Assembly: GCA_020466095.1 (NCBI GenBank)
Contig: CM035807.1
Coordinates: 12,611,507 to 12,675,506, forward strand
Reading direction: 5' to 3'
Source: Chlorops oryzae
Taxonomy: Eukaryota; Arthropoda; Insecta; Diptera; Chloropidae
DNA length: 64,000 nucleotides
Part shown: one piece after another, positions 22,913-36,004 of the stretch
Numbering within the stretch: the first letter of the stretch is position 1
Layout: every line of letters begins with the position of its first letter
The notes under the pieces: model-generated
What the model saw: only the letters and a program-made list of their open reading frames with translations
Told to the model about the DNA's origin: nothing
The model's database searches: none
Position numbers and translations under genes: made by a program

Positions 22913-25900
22913 GGTTTCATATATATCAGAGTGTGTTTGTTAACCAAAGATGTGTGGAAAAATTACAAAAGTTCCACTTTAGTCCTGTCCTGTAACTATC
23001 AGACATACCACACTACGATGAACCACCAAGCAGTTTTTAAGATTTGAAAAACAAGCTCATGAGGACAATAAGATAAACTTCATTTAAATTGATAAAAAAT
23101 CATCTTTTTCAATTATAATTATGCTAAAAATGAATTAAGAATCAGATTAAACTTTGTTCTTCATAATAAAAATGTAGGGAGGAGTTAAGGAAAGTGACTA
23201 AATCACTATAGACAATCCTCAAAATAATATTAAAAATACGATCTAGCCAAAAGAACGAAGCATTTTTACAATGGAGAAACCTTTCTGCGACGAAACTTCA
23301 CCGTCAGGAATTCTACTCACGCTGGGTAAAGAAAAAGAAGTTCGACAATTTGGAATAAGCCATTACTTTGCGGTGATGCAAGGTTAACTCAAAAATATTT
23401 GTCAAAATATATTGTTTGTTATAGAAAAAAAGATAGTTATGCACAATAAAATAAAAATATAATTGTTAATGTCAGGGACAATTAAAAATTAGACGGACCC
23501 GTTCTTCTGGATGCTACAGGCATGGGTTGAAGATCTGATGTGTGATGGATTTTCCGGCGGTTGCACGACGCGGTTAAAGGTTTTGATATTGAATATTGAA
23601 TAAAACTTGTTGCCTTCGTGGCGGTTTTATATTAGAGAAGGAGGAGAGAAAAATAAACTTTGCCATCTTTTTGTTTTCTTAAATTCACTTTTCTTTGATT
23701 TTTGTTGTATTCACTTTTTATACTTTTGGTTAGGTTATGATTGTGATTTTTTGTTGATTTCACTTATGATTTTTTTGCGGTAGCGAAGCGGCGAGGCGCG
23801 TCTCAATGAAAACGATCAACGACTGTCGTCTTCGCTCGAGCTCGAGCTGCAGTTGCACGAAAAAAAAATAAGCCTTGCTGAATCGGTTTGTTTAAGGGCT
23901 CGTCCCCATTTCCACTACGGCTGCGGCGAAAAACGGACAACAATGAAAACATGATATTGACAAAAGAACAAACATAGCAAATATGATCCATAGCGACTCA
24001 TTTTTGAATGTGTGGAATGAAATGAATTTGAAATAAATACAATATTAAGTTTTATAGCTATTTATATCATCATAGCGATGTAATCCTCGCAAAGAAGGAT
24101 TAAGGTCACCGCAAAGCAAAGCAATTAAGCAAATTATTTTTTTATGATGATAAGAGTTCATTTCACAAGAAAGGTATGGCTTGCAGGAGGCCAGAGTTTG
24201 TTCAGTGGCAAAAAATTTAATTTTATGAAATGACCTGAATCATTGTATACCACTGAGGCAATTGCTTCTCTTTTTTTCTATTTTTTTGACAGTCGAAAGA
24301 AGGAGAAACGACTTGCCTTATTTGCTTTCTTCTTTTTTTTGAACCACGGCTATTGAAATGTTCAGAGTGTAACGGATGTGACCAAAAATTCGGGCAAGAA
24401 GAGTCATGATCTTGTAATAATTCTTTGCAAAGAGATAAAGTTAATTCATTGGATAAAGAACGTAGAAAAGGCTTCAGGTAGGATGAATTTTGACTCTACT
24501 CACTTGTAGTTGATGGACCTAAATTTTAAGTTAAACATTTTATACGATTCTTGTTAAGGATTTATATGTTTCAAGGAAACTTTACTTGTTTTGGGAATGT
24601 TTTTGCTCTTCAGGTCATGCCAAGGATCAATATTCATCGTAATGAGTGAATCTGCTTACTCCAAATACGATAAGAAAGCCACAGTCATGAACATAACTAA
24701 CAACTCGTTCATTATTAAAGTTATGAATCGATTTAAAATACGTTATAATGCAATAAAGTTAAAATATATTATTGGTAAAAGAACAAATTCAAAAAGTAGA
24801 TATTATTCGCATGCTACAATACAATAAAATCCAAGAAAAATGTTATTGCACTCAGAAAAATTAATTTGGGGTTCCAATGAGTTAAGATCATTCGATGATT
24901 GGCTCATTATTGTTCTCTCGGGTGACTTTGATTTTTGCTCAATTTACTTTTAATCATATTGCAATCGCTTGAAGTAAAGTCTTCACATCCTTCCTGTGGT
25001 CATTAATACGCACAATATTATTGCAATTTTTTCCCATCTCGTGCGATTAATCCAACCACAAAAAAGCAATAAATTTCAACCTGAACGAGGCATTGTGTTC
25101 GACGCATTTGATCCTAGCAATTGAAACCGCATTAGTGCCATCGTATCACCTGGCAAATACAGTTCAAAATACCATCGAATGCCCTTTGATGAGGATATTT
25201 TTTCTCTTCTTCTATCACTTACAGTCCGTTCTTGATAAACTTACCATTTTCCCGTTGAACTCACGGTGTAGGTATAAAGACTCGGAAAGCTCCATTTTAA
25301 CAAGTTTTTCCATTGTTTTAAAGCGAAATATAATCGTCAGGAACATTCTTTAGTCCGTTTATCAAGTTGTATCTGTTGACGCTGAAATGAAATAATTGAG
25401 ACAATAAAAACGTATTGAAATGGCTCCACCATCAATATTTAAAATTCATTTAATTCAATCGTTTTGTAATCGATAATCATTTTGGTTTTCAAAAGTAATT
25501 GTGACATGATTTTCTCACAAATTGTCCCAATTGGCTTTTAACAATCGTGTTTCGTGCACATGCTGGTGGGGTGAACTACCACATGTATATGGATATGGAC
25601 ATTTACACAGAAAATTCGACAGGAAATTAAAATGCAAAAGTTTTTAAAAACTATTTTTGGGTTTATATTATCATAGTAAACTATCTGAATTCGACGATTT
25701 CAGAAGGTTGGTGGTTATAGTCAGTTTTAATTTCTGGAAAAATGAGGATACAGTTGATTTTCAAAATCTAAAATTGCGTTACGTAAAACCCCAACGTTCC
25801 CTTGTCAACAGTATCAACTATCAATTTATTTGGTATTATAAGGATGAGTGGAAAAAAAATTTCTCGGTTGTAAATTTCACACTTTAAAAGCAACTGATTT

Positions 25901-27278
25901 TTTGACAGAAAAATTGAATTTTGTTTTGAAAAATCTAGCAAATGAAAAAATGAAAACAAAACTAGAAGCCAGGGAAATTCAAAATATAATGAAGAGAAGA
26001 ACCTCACCAGCTTACGCTCAATCAATCCATCAATCCATTGGAAATGAAATGACATTTGGCATTTAAAACCATTTTCAGACTTAGCAAGGAAGCCTTTTTA
26101 GCAAAAATATAAGGAAAACCCGGTGACATTAGAACGGCTCGTACCGGATCGAAAACTCACCAATACCTAAATAGGCATTAACATTAACAGTCTGGGTTGA
26201 AGGTTGATGCCAATTAATTCTTGGAGCTCCAAGATTTTTAAGAATGATAGCATTACTCTCTGACCTTTCATCTTTTTCCATCCTAACTTTGGTAGCTACC
26301 CTTGGTGGCAGTCACACTAACCTAACTGTTATACTTCCCATGAAATTTTTTGAATTCCCTGTACTCACCATACACATATTGCTGTCTTTTTTTCTGTGAC
26401 CTAGGCACGCTTCATTAAGATTGAAGTTTAACGAAGAGAGCCCGTGACATTCCAAGCTGATTTTTAATCGGTTATGTTAAGCTTGGCCTGTTAATTTATT
26501 CTTTTGAAAAAATTCTCACATTTCAAATAGCATTGAACACTTATAACCAGGAATATCAAGATATAACTTTCAAATTAGTACGGCCCACACTGATGATAAT
26601 TGATTTTATACCAGGAATGGGTAAAATTAAAGTGAGAGTGTATGTATGAGAGAAGCGAGGAAATACACTAAAAGAAAGCTAATTTTATGTTGTGTGTTCT
26701 CTGAAATTTGAATACGATGCGCACGCGATGTTGCTTCAACAAGAGATCGCGAGTGACTGACAAATCGGAAGCAAAAAAAACGAAGAGCGCAAGCAAACCG
26801 TGTGAGTGGCTGTCGCAAAATATTTCCTAGCGTGCCGATCCCTGATTTATAGTCAATTTCAACTGAAAAGGTGTGAAGGTAACTACCCACGGGCACATTT
26901 GCATGTGGGTGGTCGACATGTTGACCGATATAAATGCTTTTTATAACACGAGTAGGTACCGTTTGTTTTCCAGGAAAAAAAAACGCGTAAACAAAGCTCA
27001 TTTTTTACACGCATCGCACCATTTACTTATGTACGTGGACTATCGCCTTTATCTTTGATTTATTGTCACCTGATGGGATGGCATATCACTTTACAAAGTG
27101 CCCGGAATGAATTTGCTTTTGTTTTTTTTTTTTTTGTTTTGAGTTTTTCTGGTTGATTTCATGACTTTTCAAGTGATGCAAAAAGCGAACATTAAAGAAT
27201 ATTTCTGCTGATCCCCCAGGCGCTGTTTCGTGTGGATATTGTGATTTAAATATTTTGAGATTTTTCATTTTTAAATCC
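22913..27278. other. No recognised gene; small GC-richer patch at 23.5-24.0 kb
   Basis: Mostly AT-rich. Around 23520-23580 and 23790-23940 base composition rises (for example CTCGAGCTCGAGCTGCAG at 23835), perhaps an old transposon or promoter, but no termini or frames were recognised. Confidence 0.5.
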
Positions 27279-28109
27279 GACACACTCTGTGTCGAGGATA
27301 TATTGCGTTTGTGGGGTTGTGTGTAACACCCAGAACTAGTCGAGATAGACCATACAAAATGTATATAGAAATGATCATCGTCACCAGGAGATTCGATCTA
27401 GACATGTCCGTCTGTCTGTCTGTCCGTCTGTCTGTCTGTATACAGTTATCTTATCGAAGGAGAGCTATCTTGACAAAATTTGGTATGCGTGCTCACATCA
27501 GTAAGAACAAGTTCGATAATGGACCTAATCGGACCATTTTTAGGGGTTACACCAGTACAAGGGTCTGTTACGAAAATCGGAGTTTTTCAAGATATTTTGT
27601 TGAAATTTGGTGTTAAAACATGTTTAAAGGCAAGCACTGTGATTTAAAAAAAATATAAAAGTGGGCGTGGCAGAAGGGCGTTTCTCGAAAATTGTCTCCT
27701 ACACCCGAAATACATATTGGACTTGAAACAGAAGTTGGCACTTATGCTTTCTTTGTAGCCATAAACATCCTTCCAAAAAATGTTCTTGATCGGTCCATTA
27801 TTAAGGGTACCTCCAGTACTAGGGTCTGTCAGAAAAATCTCAAAACTGCCTCAAAATCGGTCTTTTTCCAAATATTTCAATGAAACTTAGGATTTGAGCG
27901 TATATCTAAGCCTCCGATTAGAATTCAAAAAATTGGAAAATTGGGCGTGGCAAAGGGGCAGTTTTCATAATGAAATTTAACAATAGTCGGTATATTCGGC
28001 CCCTTATGGCCTTAAACACCTCTTCATATTAAAAATTATTTGAACATGTATGTCTGTGTCGGGTATTTTATTGTCAGGCTCGCCCTGACTATAACACCCT
28101 TATTTGTTA
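27279..28109 (+). repeat. DINE-1/INE-1-like interspersed repeat, nearly full length
   Basis: It runs from CCGACACACTCTGTGTCGAG to CTATAACACCCTTATTTGTT and has a (GTCTGTCC)n stretch at 27409-27440. Also present are GTGGGCGTGGCAGAAGGGCG and a GGGTACCTCCAGTACTAGGG block occurring twice. These are features of Helitron-related DINE-1/INE-1 repeats in flies. Open frames within it are not genes. Compared with the 49 kb copy it has several small indels. Confidence 0.7.
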
Positions 28110-29734
28110 TATTTCCACTCGAACATGTCAACGTGGGTCTGTCTGACTTCAAGTACTAAAAGCTTAAACTGATGAGTTTGTTATAGTTAGCCGAGCCTAT
28201 CGCAGCACAGAAAATTAAGATGAAAAAGATTCACACGAACTTTAAGAATTTATTTCTTACACTAAGCTTAAGAACAGCTTTTCTTGTTTTTGTTATAATT
28301 GAATTGAAATGAATATAAGCGAATTGAAATTATTTTATCTATTTTTTTTTATTTGACTGAGCCTCTGTTTGGCTAATCCTAGTAAAACAAAAAACGTTTA
28401 TGAGCGAAAATTTTAATTTTCCAATTTCTTTTTGAGTCTCTCCGAAGCTCTAGAGAAAAAGCATGAAAAGCTCTTTGAACTATTTTTGCCCTCAGTCGCT
28501 ATACTGCGTCTCAGTGTATGCATTCAGCATTACTTTCAGATCAGCCGACTCGAAGCGTTTTTTAAATCTCTTGTTTTTTATCGTTTATCGTCCTTAATCA
28601 AAAGAACCGAGTAAATTTCGACGTCAAGATTTTAAGCTTGAACACGTGCTTACTTATGAAGGTGCTTAAGCTTTTTGTGTGTGTGTGAACTTAAGAGGAG
28701 GAAAAGCCGAATGGCATTTTTATTAAAATTCCAGTCACAAGAAATCGGCATCAAACGTTCTTCCCATTCAAAATTGTACTGCATTTAATGGATTTGTGCT
28801 CCTTTCCATTTTTCTGAAACGTTTTTCTTCGAAAGAAAAATCCTGTCTACATCTTTCCTTTTGAGAAACCCTGTGTGTCTTAATTGACCTTAGTTTTGTC
28901 AACATTTGAGAAAACTTAAATGTCCTAAATGTTAAGTGTTTAAGTCCGACATTTTTGAATTTTAAGTTCCTTGCTCATGCATGTGGTATGGAAAGACAAG
29001 ATAAATGACAAAGCTTGATCCGTGAACTTGTTTCAAAAGGAAAAAAGGAAAACCATGAACTTAAGTTAAAATTAGAGTGAAAATCTTAGGGAAAACTATG
29101 AGGATGCGTTTTTAGGACGCATATTTTGTACCAAATTCAATAAAAGCCAGAACCGTAAAGCTGAAGAAAGATAGAGGAACAAAATAGTGAAGTGTATATT
29201 GTAAGTGGAGGCTGCTCTGTAGGAGTCCACGTGGTCAATCGATTACCAAAAATAATTTCCTTCACATTTCGATCATTCCTTGCATTCATTTCTTACTCCA
29301 CTACTCCATTTTTTTTTAAACCTAATTGTCATTTTGGCGTGATCATTTAAATCACTTAGATTTTTCAACGTTTTAACTTTGTAACGCTTTCAGCTCGAGA
29401 ATTCAATGTAATTATTATTTTTGAATAAAGAAAATAAAAATTGAAAATAAATGTAATTGTGATATCAATTTAACCCGTTTCCCCACACACAAATTGCTCA
29501 AATGGACCGAAAAATCAATATATGTACTTATAACTCTGATTTTCACAGGACGTTATGAGATCCATATTTTTCAGTAGCTATGTAAATTCTTGTGTCTGCC
29601 CCGATTTGAAGGTATGCCATTTTTTCTCACACATAATCATTTTGTCAGTAATGATCGAATGCAAATCAATATATGCTTTCTTAAAAAAATGAACATCTTC
29701 TGAAAATCAAAGGAATCCGTAATCCAACATTCTC
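28110..29734. other. No recognised gene
   Basis: AT-rich. A short (GT)n sits near 28677. Nothing else recognised. Confidence 0.6.
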
Positions 29735-30310
29735 ATCATTTTCAAAAAGTACTCTATGCTTATTATAAGATTCATTTCTGCAAACTTTGATGCTTTGGAA
29801 TTAAAATTTTCATTTTTCATTTCAACTTCAATTATTCAAACCAAATTGCTATCAGATAAAAATAACGTTTCTGAACAGTTCACGTTGACGTTCGCAAATT
29901 AAACTTTAAGCTTTCTATTCCTTCAAAAATAATTGGAAACCATCCATGCTCCGACAACATTCAAGGATCAATTTTTGCCGTACTCCAATTCTTTTCTCAT
30001 CATTTTCAAAAAGTTACTCTATGCTATATTCATAAGATTCATTTTGCAAACTTTGATGCTTTGGAATTAAAATTTTCATTTTTCAATTTCAACTTCAATT
30101 ATTCAAACCAAATTGCTATCAGATAAAAATAACGTTTCTGAACAGTTCACGTTTGACGTTTCGGCTGAAATTGAATGACTTTGAAGAGACGCTTTCGTGA
30201 ATATGCAGCTGTCCCAAATTAATTGGAAACCATCCGAGTGGCGTCCAGACTAACATTCGAGATTGAATTTTTTGACCATAGTATGTTACAATTTCTTTTC
30301 CATGCAATTT
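29735..30310. repeat. Tandem ~260-300 bp duplication differing mainly by indels
   Basis: Unit 1 begins at about 29735 and unit 2 at about 29997, each from CATTTTCAAAAAGT. About 140 bases in the middle (GCAAACTTTGATGCTTTGGA to AACGTTTCTGAACAGTTCAC) are nearly identical. The flanking parts align only with many one- to three-base gaps, such as ACGTTGACGTTCG against ACGTTTGACGTTTCG. Confidence 0.75.
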
Positions 30311-31813
30311 TGCACTTCATATGTTAAATAAAATCTATGTAAAATCCATTCAGTTGATGAGAACATATACATATGTACATACATGGGCACAAGTATGGAA
30401 ATTGTTGTTCGATGCGTAGGGCGAGATCCAATAGATTGTACTTGGTTATCTAATAAAAATCGTTTCGATTTGATTTTAAAGTAATTTTTTTTCTTCTTGG
30501 TCTAAATATTTGCAAACACGAAATGCTCGCATTAAATAGATGATTCAGTTTTTGAGTTAAAGATTATCAAAATGTGTACAACAAAATGTTTTTAAATGAT
30601 TTTCCCCTACAAACAAAATTTCTTTCTAATTTTTGGACGGCAAAAATTTAAAAAAAAATTGATTTCCCACATAATATGACATTCAGACGAGTATCGAAAT
30701 GATTTCGGCACTTGGATTTCGTGAAATCCATATCAAAATCCAAGCGTTCACACGAAAATATGGCCATTGAGAGGATTTGGTTTGTAGTGCTGCCAATTGT
30801 AGGGAAATTTCCTTAAAAATTTTAGGGATTTTTTTAACAAAAAATTACTTGTAGGGACAAAAGTACAGATTTCTTAAAATCGGCTAATGTACGGAATTTG
30901 TGATGTATTCCAAAATATTTAATAAATTTTTTATAAATTTGGTTGTCATAAAATTAAAAAGACAAAATCAAAACTATGCCAACCTGTGTTAATGTGAAAA
31001 AGTTCGGTCTAAGCTATCGTTAAGCGTCGATCGTCTACAAATTTGAAAATTGAAATAGGATTTTTATAGGCTTTTTTGAATAAATTTAAAACTCTTTTAT
31101 TTACCGCTACAAGATAAGGCCTACTCATATTTTTTATGAAATCCTTTTTATTTGAACCACAATAAAAAAACTTAATTTTTGAAGGAAATTTTTTATATTT
31201 GAAAAAAAAAATAAAAATTTCAAATGACTTTAGTACGATTCGGAGTTCCAGACTACCCTAAAAGATTCTCATAAATATTAGCCTACCATATTCATGGCTA
31301 CTCATACATTTTTGTATGCAAGAGGCATATTATTAAAATCGAAAAAAAAAAATATAACAATATTTGTGGTAGAGAAAAACTAAAAGAATTGTGGGAATTA
31401 TTATTTAGTTTGTAGGGAATTTTTCGTTCTGCGTGTGGCAGCATTGCCTCGATTGTTTCACTATTGGAAAAATTATTGGAACAGTAAATTTTACAATAGT
31501 GTTGCAGCATTTCTTCGATACATATCGAAAAACACATAGTTGCATTCAGTTTGGTACTACCGGATTTCTGCTTGGATTTGTTGAAATCCAATGATTCTGT
31601 TCGGATTCGTTTGTACATTCATTTGTACGGGAAATCCGCTGGATTTCGACTGGATATCGGCTGAAATGCCTCTTAAGTGTCCAAAATCGGGATTCGATGC
31701 GCTGAATGCTATATTAAACTTTATCATTAAACTATTTGAATTTCTTCTTCTTGAATCATATCCCGAAGTGACCAAGTAAAATCATAGGATTGGAATAATA
31801 AATGGTGTTGGTG

Positions 31814-32044
31814 CTACGTTGCTGATGTGATTTGTAATAACTCGTCCACTAAAGATCCAATTAGATCTTTCGCCTGACTATAGTGATATACTCTTCTCAG
31901 AGCCTCTAAGACATTGGTTACAGAGCAATCCCAAAAGACAAACTTAACGCCACGCTTATTCCATTGTAAAATCAGCTGTTTACTAAGCATTGCAAATTTA
32001 TGTCGATAACAACAAACATATCGATTAGTAAAGATGCAGACCAC
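31814..32044 (-). other. Unrecognised open frame
   Basis: 76 codons on the minus strand. The segment WDCSVTNVLEALRRVYHYSQ has a protein-like composition, unlike the Lys/Phe/Ile-rich chance frames elsewhere. No domain is recognised and there are no clear splice signals or neighbours. Treat it as hypothetical at most. Confidence 0.15.
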
Positions 32045-32379
32045 TCAATCGGCCAACATAAGGGTTAAATTGAAAATGAATCACAAGGGATTGTGCATTT
32101 TAAAGCACCCAAATTTGTACAACTTATTGCCTAATTGATCTGTCAAACACATACTAAACTAACTTTTTTATTCCTTACAATTGCTTTTGAAGCATCCCTT
32201 CTTTAACTGTAACAATTGAGAAGTTACTTGGATTTAATGCCCCAAATTTACTCTTAACCCACACCTCGGTGTTTCAATAACTCTTTCTATTCGACGGTTT
32301 CTTTACAGATCCCTCTATTGCCAGCATAAAAGACTCATGACCAGACAGGTTGAATCTATCAAGACTCAAGGACCCTGAA

Positions 32380-32490
32380 AACCATTGAAGAACGTACAAG
32401 GCTGGCGAGATGTCTACGATGGCAACCCTTTTATTTAAGAGTTAATATTAAAACTGAAATGTAACTGAAAATAAAATGTTGTTTTCACTC
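32380..32490. repeat. Interspersed repeat, copy 1
   Basis: Shares 'GATGTCTACGATG(G/A)CA(A/G)CCCTTTT', AGTTAAT and AAACTGAAATGT-type strings with 63125-63225. Identity is unknown; it may be the 3' end of an older element. Confidence 0.5.
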
Positions 32491-33167
32491 AAAATAATTG
32501 TTACACTCACAAGTCGTCAAATGTACTCAAAGACATTGTAAGAAGAAAAAAGAAAAATCAAAAAGGGCTCAGTTGTTGACCGTAAGAGTTATGCCCAGCA
32601 ATGACTTTTACATATAAAACCAAGAATCTTTAAAGAAAATTCTCGATCTAATTAAGCTTTTTCTGAGCAGATTGATTTGCTTAAATTTCAAACTAAACTG
32701 CACACATCCAGGCAAGCTAAAATAATTTTCATAAAAAATGGCTACATGCTCTATGGCACTGGTCAGAGAAGAACAGCTGTAGTATCAACCCTTCTATGCC
32801 AGTCATCTGCTTTTGCTAATGAACTCGAAGATGTGCGACGGAATATTTCAGTCGGAACTGGCGACTTCTGATGCCGTTGTTAAGCCAAATGACAACGCAA
32901 ACCGACCAGCGGCACGAATCGCAGCGGTTTTGATGATTATGCGACCTTAATGACCACTTTTCAAAAAACGGAAAGTTCAACAAAGTAACTCGGAAGTTTG
33001 ATGATGTCACGAATGTCATCATTACCAAAAACTCACACCACCGCCTTTCATGTCCGTGTACGTGCCGAAGGCAATGTTCGCAGTCTGCTGGGTACCATGC
33101 TCGTACCGAAAACTAGTGAAAAAGGGAGAGTGAGAAAGAGGGTGAGGTAGGACAGACCAGAGATGTA

Positions 33168-33339
33168 CAGTGTAGTATCTCTTAAGCGGATGCCTACGGG
33201 ACCAAAAATTATGTCCGCTTAACAGAGGTGTCCGATTAAGAGGAAACTATTTCAGAAGCAGGAATGCAAGTGTCCAAGAAGTGTCCATTTAAGAGGGGTG
33301 TTCACTTAAGAGGAGTGTTCGGTAGGAGAGAGTACACTG
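33168..33339. mobile_element. TA-flanked MITE, pogo/Tigger type
   Basis: 172 bp, ends CAGTGTAGTATCTC and GAGAGAGTACACTG, with TA on both sides. Inner motifs are repeated 'TCTTAAGCGGA' and 'TTAAGAGGGGTGT'. A related, truncated copy lies at 49857. Confidence 0.8.
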
Positions 33340-34632
33340 TATATAAAGGCATTCGTTTTAGATAGTGAACAATGGCAATATTTTACGACAGACAAAATGA
33401 TGTAAATGAAGAGGACTGGGAAACCAAACCACCCGTTAGAACATTTTGGGACTAATCTAACTCGAGCAACACAGGAGTAATGACTCTTTCATCTAAGTAT
33501 TTGGAGTAATAAGCAAGCAATCAAAAAACAACTCAACACTGAGAACGAATAAAGATCAAAAATATTTCTCCGAAGTCTTCTTGTACTGTTGACGGCCATA
33601 AATATTCAAGAACGACGGACTATATTTTAATCAATAGGAATCGATTACTTATATCAGATTTTCTATAGAAAAGCTTTGGAATCCGTATGCAAACTTTCTC
33701 TCGAAAACCTTGACTTCGCCCTCGAGAAAGGCAAAACAAAACAAAACAAAAAGAAACCAAATTTATTTTCTTCTTCGCATTTTATTCTTGACTTTTATAG
33801 GTCAAGGACTGCGAAAGGAAAATTTATGTGTGACAATCAGACCATTGTCTTGAGTTCCTCTCAATTATTAAAAACAAAAAAGGGCTGGCAATATTCAACC
33901 CAAAGATAAATGCATAGAGTTCAATCCAAACCCTTTTGAACTTTATGACGCCAATTGTTGACCGCATTCAAGTCCTTCAATTTAATAGAACGAAACTCAA
34001 AGATGTAAAAAATTGAAATATATCAATTCATTCCATAAAAAATTAGGACGAAGTTAAAGAGGCTCTAAATAACGTCCGCAAATCAGGGACTTCAAACAAT
34101 ATCGCAGTTGTTTAATATTGAAAGCAGTAACCAACAACGACGTAATACCGTGAAACGGACTCGAAAAGAATAAATTGCGAAATTGCTCGAACTGGCACAG
34201 CAAGCGGTCGAAATCGATGGTCTGGAATCTCAACGGGAAACCGTTCAAATGAAAGGATATTCTTTTCTCTAAGGAATTTATTTCAACATTTATGGACAAA
34301 AACAAAAAATAAATAAAAAATTAAAACAATGTTTTTTACACTTTCCTTTCTTTGAATTTTAAAGGGATCTGTTTTGAAAAAAGTTTTAAAGGATGATGGA
34401 AAAACGAAAAAATATGTGAGGAACCGAAAGACTCTAAGTTATATGTTATTTCTCAGCTTAAAGTGAAATCTCCTTAAAGAAACATATAAATACTTTTGTT
34501 TCTATAGAACGAGAACATGGCGACTTATAATATTACATCCTGACAACTCACGTAAGACGGTCAGGCGGGACATTTTAATCTGAGACCAAAAAGCAGGATA
34601 GCTATATATTTATGTATATTCTTACTCAGGAT

Positions 34633-34810
34633 CACTGTTGTCAGTTTTTTTTTCAGCAGGAGATCCCACTAAACAAGGCCAAAATTTATTAAAATTTATT
34701 GTTAAGATATTATATAAACAAAAACTTGGTCTGTTTCTGACCTAAAAATCCACTAAGGATCATAAACGTCGTTATAATTCCGCGGAGATCCCACTAAACT
34801 GGCAACAGTG
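34633..34810. mobile_element. hAT-type MITE with near-perfect 8 bp target duplication
   Basis: 178 bp, ends CACTGTTGTCAGTTTT and AAACTGGCAACAGTG. Flanks CTCAGGAT (34625-34632) and CTCAAGAT (34811-34818) match at 7 of 8. 'GGAGATCCCACTAAAC' occurs near each end in direct orientation. Confidence 0.78.
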
Positions 34811-34821
34811 CTCAAGATAGA

Positions 34822-34865
34822 AAGACTAGTCGATTTAGACATGTCCGTCTGCCAGAGGCATGATC
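34822..34865 (+). repeat. Tiny DINE-1-like fragment
   Basis: TAGTCGATTTAGACATGTCC followed by GTCTGCC matches the conserved block of the DINE-1-like family. Nothing else of the repeat is recognisable. Confidence 0.4.
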
Positions 34866-35206
34866 TGCCACGTCCACAAATTATGTAAAGATCAATACTT
34901 TGGAGAATCTCTCAACTTTTTCCATTGATTTTTTATTCACTGTTGAGGAACTGTGAGAGGCATATCCTCGAAAAAACCAAAACGGACTTGGTCCTTCCAC
35001 AGCCACGTCCAAACATGCTCCCATAAGCGATAGCTTACAGTATATTTTATACGGAAAGCTGTAAAAGCTTGAAATGGATATTAGAAGTAGACCAGCCAGT
35101 GCCATGCCGACAAATAAAGGATTTTTTTTAAACTTATGTCAAAGTCGGGCTTCAACCACATTACCTTCTACTATACATTTTTGAACTATCACTACACTAT
35201 CTAGTA

Positions 35207-35996
35207 CAGTAGCGGATCCAGACTTTAGTCTAAGGGGGGGAAATGCAAAAAATTTTTTACTAAATATTCACAAATCCCCCAACGCTTCAAAACAATCCGT
35301 TACTGGCATATATAAGCAAGCAGTTGACCAGTATTTCCAGATCAAGTTTTTTTCTCTGGCTAATCTCAAACGCTTTTTCGTGTCTCGTAGGGGAAAGATC
35401 TCAAAATGTGGTTCTTTGATTACCAATGGAACATAAAATATGTTCATCTATTTGCAAAAGCCTAAAAATCAGCTAAAAAGCTGCTGATAAACAGTAAAAT
35501 TCCGCTAGATTTTCAGCTATCCGCAATAACGAATTTTTCTCAGCTGCCCAATTTCAAAATCTGCTAGATCTAGCAGAAAATCTGCTGATCTGGCATCACT
35601 GCAGAGATGAGCTAAAAAAAAGATGAGCTAAAAAAGCTCGATCAAAGTAAATGTCGAACTAAACTTGGATTTCATTTTTAATATTTTTTACTATTTATTT
35701 TATTGCATTTAAAACTATCGACACTATCGATAGGCTATCGATAGTTCCTTCAGCTCTACCATAAATATGACATATGCTTAAAGGAAGAGAAATAATGTCC
35801 CTTCCTCCCGCCGTTCTGGCCAAGTAAGTCAAGAATTGCCGAGAAGAATTACTGAGTGTAAATCGAATCTATGATCGTTTTCGCAAGTGCGTTGCTTGTT
35901 GAAAGTGAATTTCTTAGGTTTGCGTTTATTTTTAGCTTTGGTCTTTCTCTTGGGGGGGGAAAAGTCCCAATTTCCCCCCCTTTGTATCCGCGCCTG
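35207..35996. mobile_element. hAT-type element with perfect 8 bp target duplication
   Basis: 790 bp, ends CAGTAGCGGATCCAGAC and TTTGTATCCGCGCCTG, with G-run / C-run subterminal tracts (35232, 35974). ATCTAGTA flanks both sides (35199-35206, 35997-36004). The interior has GCTGATAA/AGCAGA-type short repeats and no transposase. Confidence 0.88.
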
Positions 35997-36004
35997 ATCT
36001 AGTA

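Larger units (their letters stand above)
30311..33167. other. Mostly unrecognised; possible decayed MITE at 30.7-31.7 kb
   Basis: GTGCTGCCAATTGTAGGGAA at 30788 and GTGTGGCAGCATTGCC near 31433 could be decayed hAT-like ends, but no target duplication supports them. 32780-33110 is GC-richer without a recognised frame. Confidence 0.45.

Noticed and set aside
27311..27883. 101- and 63-codon frames on the + strand
   Set aside because: They lie inside a DINE-1-like non-coding repeat and recur in the copy at 48914-49210.
30788..31450. GTGCTGCCA ... TGGCAGCAT as a hAT element
   Set aside because: The ends are only partly inverted and flanking bases do not match.
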